Assembly: GCA_964385645.1 (NCBI GenBank) | Contig: CAYLPT010000072.1 | Location: forward strand, 5,313 to 69,312 | Source of the DNA: CAYLPT01 sp964385645 | GTDB lineage: Bacteria > Armatimonadota > Hebobacteria > Hebobacterales > Hebobacteraceae | Direction of reading: 5' to 3' | Length of the DNA stretch: 64,000 bases | In this document: positions 15,534 to 23,311 of the stretch, piece by piece | Layout of the letters: every line of letters begins with the position of its first letter | How positions within the stretch are numbered: position 1 is the stretch's first letter | Made by a program: the position numbers and the translations under genes | Notes under the pieces: generated by a model | What the model was told of the DNA's origin: nothing | The model's input: the letters and a program-made list of their open reading frames with translations, nothing else | Database searches by the model: none

Positions 15534-15845
15534 CTAGCGATTGCTCGAATGCGCGGGGTCGTAGCCCGAGCGCTCCCGGCGCAGCTGCGCCGCCCACCTG
15601 CGGACCTGCTCGAGCGCCGGGCGGAGCCGGGCCGGGTCGGCCGTCTCGCCCGACAGCATGTAGCCCAACATCAGCACGTTCGCCTGCACGCCCGGTGGGC
15701 ACCATTCCTCCTTGGGGTCGAAGCGGTACATCCCGGGCGGCGGGAGGTCAGACTCCCGGTAGCGGCACCACTGCTTCATCTCCAGCCCCAGTCCGACGCA
15801 CACGTCGTAACAGGGGCACTGGATGATCTCCTCGCGCTCATTCAT
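15534..15845 (-). CDS. Cys-rich hypothetical protein between usp and arsM
   Basis: A 103-residue protein beginning MNEREEIIQCPCYDVCVGLGLEMKQ with further cysteines in QWCRYR and EEWCPPG. C-P-C-Y-x-x-C is a compact metal or cluster motif. The rest is helical without a known fold. ATG 15845 has GGAG seven bases upstream. It sits 18 bases before arsM in the arsR2 operon. Not recognised; the cysteines and context suggest arsenic or thiol handling, as inference. Confidence 0.6.
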   Translation of the reverse strand: MNEREEIIQCPCYDVCVGLGLEMKQWCRYRESDLPPPGMYRFDPKEEWCPPGVQANVLMLGYMLSGETADPARLRPALEQVRRWAAQLRRERSGYDPAHSSNR

Positions 15846-15963
15846 CGGCGTACTCCTCGTGTGCCCTCCGCCGGCCGGCGGGGAACGCCCGCCCGAGGCG
15901 GAGCCGACGCTGAACTGACCGATAGCGAGTTCATGATGCCGTGGGCCGCGGGGGCCGGTTCTC

Positions 15964-16836
15964 CTAGCGGATCTGGGGTACCAGCAACACAGGAGCCTCC
16001 GAGCGCCGCGCGACCGCCAGGCTCACACTGCCCAGGAACAGCTCCGCGAGGAAGCCCCGGCCTTGGCTGCCCATGACGACCAGCGAGACGTCGCCGCGGG
16101 TGCGCGCGATGATCTCCTTCTTCGGGGAGCCATATGGTATCTCGATCTGCACGTCGGCGACACCGAGCCCCTCCAGCTCGTGCTTGAGGCGTGTCAGCCG
16201 ATCGGTGTCAATCCGCTTGAACTCCTCCAGGCGATCGCTCAGGTGAGGCGAGAGCTTCGCCTCGTCCTGGACGTGCAGCAGGGTGATCCGCCGGGCGCCG
16301 ACCTCGGCGATCTGACGCACGAACGCGAACGCGTGCTCGGCGTTATCAGAGAAGTCGGTGGGAAAGAGCACATGCCGCAGCGGGTCGCAGTCGGCCGGCT
16401 CGCATACGGCGCGGCCGTCCTCCTCCCGCCTGAGCCGGAGTCGGAGCAACAGCACGGGCTTGGAGGCGCTGTTGATGACGGCGCTGGCTACCCCGCCGAG
16501 CAGGATCTCAGAGGCCATCGTCTGTCCGTGTGAGCCCACGACGATCATAGAGGCGCCGGCCTCCTCCGCGATCCGGTTGACCTCTGCGTGGGGAAGCCCG
16601 AGCACGATCCTCGCCTCGGTCTCAAAGCCCAGCTCCTCGAGGAGCCGCTTCTGCCTGTCAAGGGTCGGCTGGGCCAGCGCGGTCAACTGATTCGCCAGGG
16701 TTCCGACGTCTCGGATGTTGAGGCAATGCACAAGAAGCGCCTGCCGGGTCTTCAGCGCCTTGAGACCTGCGAGCGCACACACGACTTGGTCGGAGGCCTG
16801 TGAGAGGTCGGTCGCCACAAGCATCTTGGTGAACAT
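15964..16836 (-). CDS. Tandem universal stress protein
   Basis: A 290-residue protein of two Usp domains (about 1-135 and 150-290). Each ends with the nucleotide-binding pattern G-S-x-G followed by a downstream Gly-Ser/Thr stretch: GSHGQTMASEILLGG in the first and GSQGRGFLAELFLGS in the second. Tandem Usps bind ATP or nucleotides and often occur in metal-resistance operons. It lies 16 bases after acr3 on the same strand. A regulatory or chaperone role for the efflux pump is possible but unproven. Confidence 0.88.
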   Translation of the reverse strand: MFTKMLVATDLSQASDQVVCALAGLKALKTRQALLVHCLNIRDVGTLANQLTALAQPTLDRQKRLLEELGFETEARIVLGLPHAEVNRIAEEAGASMIVVGSHGQTMASEILLGGVASAVINSASKPVLLLRLRLRREEDGRAVCEPADCDPLRHVLFPTDFSDNAEHAFAFVRQIAEVGARRITLLHVQDEAKLSPHLSDRLEEFKRIDTDRLTRLKHELEGLGVADVQIEIPYGSPKKEIIARTRGDVSLVVMGSQGRGFLAELFLGSVSLAVARRSEAPVLLVPQIR

Positions 16837-16852
16837 CTGCGCACTCCTCTCC

Positions 16853-17971
16853 TCAAGCGTGTTCGGCGGCGGCGAACCAGCGTTGGGTTCGCACGCACAC
16901 CCGCACCAGCATCAGCATGACCGGAACCTCAATCAGCACCCCGACCACCGTCGCCAGGGCGGCGCCGGAGCCCAGGCCGAAGAGCATGGTGGCGGTGGCG
17001 ATGGCGACCTCGAAGTGGTTCGACGCGCCGATCATCGCCGAGGGAGCCGCGTCCCCATACGTGAAGCGCAGCAGGCGCGCCGCCGAGTAGGTGATCCCGA
17101 AGATCAGCCAGGTCTGGATGAAGAGGGGGATGGCGATCCAGAGGATGGTCAGCGGATTGCCGAGGATGGTGTCGCCCTTGAGGGAGAACAGCAGCACCAG
17201 CGTCCCCAGCAAGGCGATGATTGATACCGGCGTGAGATAGTGCAGGAACTTGGTCGCGAACCAGAGGGGACCCTTGGCGGCGAGGACCCACTTGCGGGTG
17301 AAATAGCCGGCCACCAGGGGGAGGGCGACGTAGATGCCCACAGACAGCAGCAGCGCCTGCCAGGGAACGGGCATCTCGTTCACCCCCAGCAGCCACCCGC
17401 CCAGCACCCCATAGAGCAGCAGCATGGTCAGCGAGTTGATCGCCACCATTACCAGGGTGTGCCCCTGGTTGCCGTTCGCCAGGTACCCCCACACCAGCAC
17501 CATGGCGGTGCAGGGCGCGATGCCCAGCAGGATGGCGCCGGAGATGTAGGAGCGGAACAGCTCCACCTGCGTGCCGTCCTTGACCACCTCGGTGCCAGGC
17601 ACCAGGTCACGGAACAGGTAGCCGAGGAAGGCGGTGGCGATGGCGAACATGGTGAAGGGCTTGATCGCCCAGTTGACCACCAGCGTGAGCAGCACGGGCC
17701 TCAGGTTCTTGCCGGCCCGGACCACCTCGGCGAAGTCAATCTTCACCATGATGGGGTACATCATGAAGAAGAGCGCGATGGCGATGGGGATGGACACGAC
17801 GGGCGCATCCCCCACGTAGATCGCCATGCCGTCCAGGGCCCTCGCCAGGCCCGGGACGAGCCTGCCCAGCCCGATGCCGCAGCCGATGCAGAGCACTACC
17901 CACAGCGTCAGGTATCTCTCGAAGACATTGAGGCCTTTGGGCTGGCTGGCAGCGGCCGACGAAGCCGTCAC
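16853..17971 (-). CDS. acr3: Arsenite efflux permease Acr3
   Basis: Acr3 exports As(III) using the proton gradient. The 372-residue protein has ten membrane helices, the conserved Cys in [15 protein letters not shown], and the Acr3/BASS pattern [27 protein letters not shown] 17971 follows GGGGAGGTGAG, and the N-terminal residues before [11 protein letters not shown] are the usual short cytoplasmic tail. It is the first structural gene after arsR2, with a partial operator-like repeat in the gap between them. Confidence 0.95.
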   Translation of the reverse strand: MTASSAAASQPKGLNVFERYLTLWVVLCIGCGIGLGRLVPGLARALDGMAIYVGDAPVVSIPIAIALFFMMYPIMVKIDFAEVVRAGKNLRPVLLTLVVNWAIKPFTMFAIATAFLGYLFRDLVPGTEVVKDGTQVELFRSYISGAILLGIAPCTAMVLVWGYLANGNQGHTLVMVAINSLTMLLLYGVLGGWLLGVNEMPVPWQALLLSVGIYVALPLVAGYFTRKWVLAAKGPLWFATKFLHYLTPVSIIALLGTLVLLFSLKGDTILGNPLTILWIAIPLFIQTWLIFGITYSAARLLRFTYGDAAPSAMIGASNHFEVAIATATMLFGLGSGAALATVVGVLIEVPVMLMLVRVCVRTQRWFAAAEHA

Positions 17972-18008
17972 CGGCTCACCTCCCCTGGGGCGATAGATGG
18001 GCCAATGT

Positions 18009-18024
18009 ACATATGAACATGTGT
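18009..18024. promoter_or_regulatory. Possible second ArsR2 site before acr3
   Basis: ACATATG and CATGTGT, two bases apart, form an imperfect repeat in the gap between arsR2 and acr3. It contains CATATGA, identical to one half of the main operator at 18406-18429. Binding here is inference. Confidence 0.35.
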
Positions 18025-18041
18025 CCGGCAGCCAAGGACCG

Positions 18042-18401
18042 TCAGGGGCACCGGACCATGGCCCCCTTCTCGCGCGGACGCAGGCTCCGCGACAGCCGGC
18101 GCTCGTCCAACCGTGCGGCCGGCTCCTGCGCAACGCAGTCACACGCGGCCTCGAGCAGCGCGCGCTCGGGCGCGGAGAGAGAGGACGCCAGCATGTAGTG
18201 CATCCACTTGCCCTGGCGCCAGTCGCTCACCACCCCCGCGGCCTTGAGCACCCCGAGGTGTCGGGACACACGGTACTGCGGCAGGTCGAGCGCGTCCACA
18301 ATCTCGCAGACGCACAGCTCCTCGCGGCCCCGCAGCAGCCGGCAGATGCGCAGCCGCGTGGGATCCGCGAGCGCCTTGGTGAGCTGCACCGCTCGGATCA
18401 T
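18042..18401 (-). CDS. arsR: ArsR-family arsenic repressor 2
   Basis: A 119-residue winged-helix repressor with the textbook As(III)/Sb(III) site E-L-C-V-C-E-I, preceded by [15 protein letters not shown] and followed by the recognition helix [19 protein letters not shown]. The last region has an extra Cys (EAACDCVA). ATG 18401 gives the normal family length; the frame remains open upstream across the operator but those codons lie in the promoter. It heads the operon acr3-usp-arsM and controls it through the adjacent perfect palindrome. Confidence 0.93.
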   Translation of the reverse strand: MIRAVQLTKALADPTRLRICRLLRGREELCVCEIVDALDLPQYRVSRHLGVLKAAGVVSDWRQGKWMHYMLASSLSAPERALLEAACDCVAQEPAARLDERRLSRSLRPREKGAMVRCP

Positions 18402-18405
18402 GGGG

Positions 18406-18429
18406 TCATATGCCTCACATCGCATATGA
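18406..18429. promoter_or_regulatory. Probable ArsR2 operator
   Basis: TCATATGC and GCATATGA flank the 8-base spacer CTCACATC: a perfect 8+8+8 inverted repeat. It overlaps the -10 box and reaches almost to the arsR2 start codon. Confidence 0.75.
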
Positions 18430-18454
18430 TACCCCAAAACGACCGGAAGCGCAA
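18426..18454 (-). promoter_or_regulatory. Promoter of the arsR2-acr3-arsM operon
   Basis: On the minus strand TTGCGC (18454-18449), 17-base spacer, TATCAT (18431-18426) preceded by GGGG. The -10 box overlaps the operator arm. Same layout as the arsR1 promoter. Confidence 0.65.
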
Positions 18455-18524
18455 CCCCCCGGGGGCCTCGCACGCAGGAAGGTGGGGCCGCGGCGGCGAC
18501 GAACCTGGGGCCGGCGGGAGTGGA

Positions 18525-18553
18525 TTGACTTGACGTGGAGGGCATGATACCAT
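18525..18553 (+). promoter_or_regulatory. Promoter of the M28/FtsX transporter locus
   Basis: TTGACT, 17-base spacer, then TACCAT preceded by TG and one base (extended -10). Transcription would begin near 18560, about 48 bases before the ATG at 18608. Confidence 0.5.
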
Positions 18554-18607
18554 CCCCGGATGGGGGGGGGTGGAGAGTCGCCGGAACACAGTGCAGGAGG
18601 GGTAGTG

Positions 18608-21600
18608 ATGGTCAAGGCAACACTCCGGCGGGCGCTGATCGCCTCTGTTGGCGGCTTCCTGCTGCTGGCGATCGCGGGTGGGTCGCCCTGCCTCGGCGCA
18701 TTGGGCAAGAAGGAGCCCACTCCGGAGCAGAAGGAGTGGTGGGGCGCCTTCTCCAGGGAGGTCAAGCAGTCCGAGCTCGAGCGCCACATGGAGGCGCTCA
18801 GTTCGTTCCAGCCCCGGCTGGCCGGCTACCCGGGGGCCCAGCAGGCAGCCGAGTACATCGTCGGGGAGCTCCAGAAGCTGGGCCTCAAGGATGTGAGCCG
18901 GGGCGGCCTCGAGGAGTACAAGGAGCCCTACCGCGAGGCCTTCTGGGTGACGGTGCCGTGGGTATGGGGGGAGCCGTCACTGGAGGTCGTGCAGGACGGC
19001 CGGCCGGTGCGCAGCTTCCGGCTCTACCCGCTCTGGCCCAACGTGGTGCGGACCTCGCACCTGCCCAGGGGCGGCCAGAGCTACCCGCTGATCTACGGGG
19101 GCGAGGGGAGGCTGGCGGAGTTCAGCGGCAAGGACATCGCGGGCACCGCGGTGCTGATGGAGTTCAACTGCGGCTCGAACTGGCTCAACGCCCCCCGCCT
19201 CGGGGCGGAGGCGGTGATCTTCATCGAGCCGGAGACGACGACCCGGGGCGAGGCGGAGGCGAAGTTCCTCCGCATCCCCATCAACATCCCCCGCTTCTGG
19301 ATCGGGCGCAGCGACGCCTACGAGCTGCTGGCCCTGCTCAAGTCCCGACCCGAGGTGACGGTGCACATCGAGTGCAACATGACGTGGGAGCGCAAGCCCG
19401 CCTGGAACGTCGTGGCGGAGATCCCCGGCACCGACCCCGAGCTGAGCAAACAGGCCGTCTATCTCACCGCCTACTACGACTCGATGTCCATCGTGCCTGA
19501 GCTCTCGCCGGGCGCGGAGAGCACGGCCGGCGCGGCGAGCCTGCTGGAGATCACGCGCATCCTCTCCCAGCATCCCCCGAAGCGCACGGTGCGCGTCATC
19601 TTCAACGGCGCCCACTTCCTGGGGCTGGCGGGGATCCGCAACTACATCGCCAACCACCTGGACGACCTGATCGAGGGCCAGCCGGTGCGGGTCACCAGGA
19701 GGTTCCTCGGGCTGATCCCCTACCGGAGGACGGTCCGGGAGAAGATGAACATCAACCTCTTCCTGGCCTTCGACCTCTCGACGAACCACGACCGGGTGGG
19801 GGTGTTCTACAAGGGGATGTTCTACGACCAGCGCGAGGACATGGACATCAGCCGCCAGTTCTCGGACTTCGCGCGCACCCTGCGGGAGAACGCCCAGCTC
19901 ATGGCCGACTGGGGCACGACGGTGGGCTTCAGCAGCGCCTCCGGGCAGTTCGCCGACGGCGTCAACCCCATCTACGGCAAGCCCTGGCGGACCTTCATCT
20001 TCGGCAAGATCGCCCTCGACAACGAGCCCGTCACCCTCGGCGGAGGCCGGGGGGCGGCCTTCGTGACCACCGACGACGCCCGCGCCCTGGTGGACACGCC
20101 CTTCGACACCATCGAGCACGTCAACTTCCGGAACCTCTACCGCCAGACCTGCTTCCTGGCGGCCACCATGTGGGATATCGTCAATGACCCCAAGATGCCG
20201 GTGGACCGGGACCCGCAGTTCTCCCGCATGATGGTCTCGGGCGGCTTCGCCGAGGTGACGGTCAACGCGCTCGCCTTCGATCCCACCAGGAGCATCGTGG
20301 CGGACAAGGTCGTGGACGGGACCATGGTGGTGGCGCGCATGTCGGACTCCACGCTCATGGGCACCCGGGGCGACCTGGTGGAGATCGTGGACGAGAAGGG
20401 GCAGGCCAAGTTCTGGGGCTACCCCACCATCAACGCCTACGGGTGGCGCAAGCCCAGCTTCATCGAGGCCTACCACACCGACCCGGAGACCGGCCACATT
20501 GACTACGCGCCCGACTGGGGGCCGATGGCGAACCGCAACTACCCCCGGGACCCGACCCAGTTCTTCATCACCAGCGGCCGGAGGGAGTTCACGCTGGTGC
20601 TGTTCGACTGCGTCCCCCTGGCGCTGTACGACCTGGTGGACCCCCAGAGCCTGACCACGCTGCGCTACATCAAGGTGTTCGACGGCATGACCGACGCCGA
20701 GCCCCGCCGCTACGGCGTGACCATCCCCCGCCCGGAGCCCTGGCGAGGGCACGTCGAGGATGTGGCCCTGATCTTTGTGGACCCCGGCCACCGGGTGAAG
20801 GTGATGATGGGCCTGGGGCCGGGCTCGGTGCGGATGTTGCTGCTGAACGCCGAGACCATCAGCAAGGAGAACCCGAGCGGGCTGGGCTACTTGGTTGATC
20901 GGCCCATGGCCCTCGCCCGCACCCCCCTGCACGTCACGGAGGACATGTGGACCCTGGACGAGCTGCGCATGCAGAAGCTGGCGGGCTTCCGCATCGTCAA
21001 CGACATCGTGTGGGAGCACCACAGCCGGGCGGAGGAGCTGCTCGGGGAGGCGCGGGAGGCGCTCGCCCAGAGGGACTACGAGCTGTCCGACGCGAAGGCC
21101 CGCGCGGCCTGGGGCTACGAGGCGAGGGCCTACCCGGCCGTGCTCTCCACCATGAACGACGTCGTGAAGGGCGTGCTGTTCTACCTCGCCCTCATGTTGC
21201 CCTTCGCCTTCTTCGTGGAGCGGCTCATCTTCGCGTTCCCGAACCTGCGGCTGCAGATCGTGGGCTTCGTGGGCATCTTCGTGGTCATCTGCGTGATCTT
21301 CGCCTTCATCCACCCGGCCTTCGAGATCACCAACAACCCCTGGATCGTACCCCTGGCATTCATCATGCTCGCCCTGAGCATCCTCGTCATCACCCTGGTG
21401 ACCATGAAGTTCGAGGCCCAGCTCAAGGCCCTGCAGATGAAGGTCTCGGGGGTGCACCGCGCGGACATCGGGCGCATGGGCGTGGCTGCGGCGGCCTTCT
21501 CGCTGGGGATCAGCAACATGCGCAAGCGCCGCGCGCGGACCGTCTTCACCTGCCTCACGCTGGTGCTGCTCACCTTCACCGTGTTGTCCTTCACCTCGGT

Positions 21601-23242
21601 GGAGACGGCGACCCGCTACAACGAGCGTCGGGCCCGGGGCGAGCCCCGCTACCAGGGGCTGCTGGTGCGCAACGCGATGTGGGAGCCCCTGGAGGAGTCG
21701 GCCTATCGGGTGCTCAACGACGAGTTCGGGCGCACCCGGGCGGTGGCCCCAAGGGCCTGGTTCTTCACCTCGAAGTGGGAGGAGCAGTCGTTCATCCAGG
21801 TGAGCACCTCGGCGAGCGAGGCCACCTACGACGCCCGCGCGGTGACCGGCCTGTCCCCGGCCGAGGTGGAGGTGACCCGGCTGGATGAGGCCCTGGTGGC
21901 GGGGCGCTGGTTCCGGCCCGGCGATGTCCACGCGGCGATCATCCCGACCCGCATGGCCGAGCACTTCCGCATCAGCCCCAGGGACATCGGCCAGGTGCAG
22001 ATCTTCCTGGGCGGCGTGCCCTACGAGCTGATCGGCATCATCAACTCCAGCCACGCCCGGCGCATCGTGGACCTGGACCAGGAGCCCCTGACCCCCGTGG
22101 ACTGGATCCAGATGCAGCGCATGCAGCGCCAGGGCCAGGGCCAGCAGGCCGGGGGGCAGGACCGGGGCTTCCAGGAGTATCTGCACCTCTCGCCCGACCA
22201 GGTGGTGTTCGTCCCCTTCCAGACTGCGCTGAACCTGGGGGCTGAGGTGCAGTCGGTGGCGGTCAGCTTCGTGACGCCCGATGAGGTGAAGGAGACGCTG
22301 CGGGCGCTGATGCCCCGCCTGGGCTTCAACCTCTACGCGGGCACCGGGGACGAGATCCGCAAGTGGAGCGCCATCGGGCGCACCTCCATCGTGGGCATGG
22401 GCGACCTGCTCATCCCTATCCTGATCGCGGCCCTCATCGTCCTCAACACCATGCTGGGCGCGGTCTACGAGCGGGTGCGGGAGATCCACATCTTCAGCTC
22501 CATCGGGCTGGCGCCCAACCACATCGCCATGCTGTTCATGGCGGAGTCCTTCGTCTACGCCATCCTGGGCGCCATCTTCGGCTACCTGGTGGGGCAGGGG
22601 ACGGCGAAGGCGATCGTCGCCCTCGATCTGCTCTCTGGGCTCTATCTGAACTACTCCTCGGTGTCCGCGGTGGCCTCGACCTCCGTGGTGATCGGCGTCG
22701 TGCTCCTGTCCACCCTCTACCCGGCCCGCAAGGCCTCCGAGGTGGCGACGCCGGCCATCGAGCGGCGCTGGCAGGTGCCGGAGCCGGTGGGCGACACCTG
22801 GGACATCCCCCTGCCCTTCGCGGTGACGGGGGAGCAGGCGACCGCACTGACCCGCTTCATGGTGGAGTGGTTCGAGGCCTATGAGGAATACTCGATCGGC
22901 GACTTCGTGACCCAGGACGTGCGCTCGTGGGAGGAGGAGGCCGAGTACGGCACCTCCTACATGATCGAGACCATGGCCTGGGTGGCGCCCTTCGACCTCG
23001 GCGTCAGCCAGAAGGTCCGCCTGGAGACGATCCCGACGGACATGGAGGACGTCTTCGAGATCAGACTGCATCTCGAGCGCGTCAGCGGCGACGTCTCATC
23101 CTGGCGCCGCGTCAACCGACGCTTCCTGAACACCCTGCGCAAGCAGTTCCTGATCTGGCGAACCCTGCGCGCCGAAGACCGGGACCGCTACCTTGGGCTC
23201 CGGCCGGCGGCCGCGGGACCGGCGGCAGAGGCCGCGTCGTAG
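18608..23242 (+). CDS. Degenerate M28 peptidase fused to FtsX/MacB-type ABC permease
   Basis: A 1,544-residue fusion. Residues 1-30 are a signal or anchor. About 50-520 resemble an M28 aminopeptidase with its PA-like insert: the metal-binding stretch reads TAYYDSMSIVPELSPGAESTAGAASLLEI, with Tyr where His and Glu-Ser where Asp-Asp/Asn are normally found, so catalysis is doubtful. After a beta-rich region, three membrane helices begin near 852. An FtsX module follows from about 957 (SLGISNMRKRRARTVFTCL) with a long external loop and three helices at 1265-1385 (NTMLGAVYERVREIHIFSSIG, TLYPARKASEVATP). A further 150-residue tail ends the protein. ATG 18608 has AGGAGGGG upstream. The partner ATPase and small permease are at 26736-28187. 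Substrate unknown. Confidence 0.82.
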   Translation: MVKATLRRALIASVGGFLLLAIAGGSPCLGALGKKEPTPEQKEWWGAFSREVKQSELERHMEALSSFQPRLAGYPGAQQAAEYIVGELQKLGLKDVSRGGLEEYKEPYREAFWVTVPWVWGEPSLEVVQDGRPVRSFRLYPLWPNVVRTSHLPRGGQSYPLIYGGEGRLAEFSGKDIAGTAVLMEFNCGSNWLNAPRLGAEAVIFIEPETTTRGEAEAKFLRIPINIPRFWIGRSDAYELLALLKSRPEVTVHIECNMTWERKPAWNVVAEIPGTDPELSKQAVYLTAYYDSMSIVPELSPGAESTAGAASLLEITRILSQHPPKRTVRVIFNGAHFLGLAGIRNYIANHLDDLIEGQPVRVTRRFLGLIPYRRTVREKMNINLFLAFDLSTNHDRVGVFYKGMFYDQREDMDISRQFSDFARTLRENAQLMADWGTTVGFSSASGQFADGVNPIYGKPWRTFIFGKIALDNEPVTLGGGRGAAFVTTDDARALVDTPFDTIEHVNFRNLYRQTCFLAATMWDIVNDPKMPVDRDPQFSRMMVSGGFAEVTVNALAFDPTRSIVADKVVDGTMVVARMSDSTLMGTRGDLVEIVDEKGQAKFWGYPTINAYGWRKPSFIEAYHTDPETGHIDYAPDWGPMANRNYPRDPTQFFITSGRREFTLVLFDCVPLALYDLVDPQSLTTLRYIKVFDGMTDAEPRRYGVTIPRPEPWRGHVEDVALIFVDPGHRVKVMMGLGPGSVRMLLLNAETISKENPSGLGYLVDRPMALARTPLHVTEDMWTLDELRMQKLAGFRIVNDIVWEHHSRAEELLGEAREALAQRDYELSDAKARAAWGYEARAYPAVLSTMNDVVKGVLFYLALMLPFAFFVERLIFAFPNLRLQIVGFVGIFVVICVIFAFIHPAFEITNNPWIVPLAFIMLALSILVITLVTMKFEAQLKALQMKVSGVHRADIGRMGVAAAAFSLGISNMRKRRARTVFTCLTLVLLTFTVLSFTSVETATRYNERRARGEPRYQGLLVRNAMWEPLEESAYRVLNDEFGRTRAVAPRAWFFTSKWEEQSFIQVSTSASEATYDARAVTGLSPAEVEVTRLDEALVAGRWFRPGDVHAAIIPTRMAEHFRISPRDIGQVQIFLGGVPYELIGIINSSHARRIVDLDQEPLTPVDWIQMQRMQRQGQGQQAGGQDRGFQEYLHLSPDQVVFVPFQTALNLGAEVQSVAVSFVTPDEVKETLRALMPRLGFNLYAGTGDEIRKWSAIGRTSIVGMGDLLIPILIAALIVLNTMLGAVYERVREIHIFSSIGLAPNHIAMLFMAESFVYAILGAIFGYLVGQGTAKAIVALDLLSGLYLNYSSVSAVASTSVVIGVVLLSTLYPARKASEVATPAIERRWQVPEPVGDTWDIPLPFAVTGEQATALTRFMVEWFEAYEEYSIGDFVTQDVRSWEEEAEYGTSYMIETMAWVAPFDLGVSQKVRLETIPTDMEDVFEIRLHLERVSGDVSSWRRVNRRFLNTLRKQFLIWRTLRAEDRDRYLGLRPAAAGPAAEAAS

Positions 23243-23311
23243 CGACCGGCAAGGGCGAGAGCGCCGGACTCCGGCCGCGAACAGCGAGCTGGAGACCATA
23301 ATGGAAGGTAG

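Noticed and set aside
18977..23071. Open frame of 1,364 codons on the minus strand
   Set aside because: It is antisense to the well-supported M28/FtsX gene. The translation is rich in His, Arg, Gly and Val with no domain, as expected from high-GC third positions.
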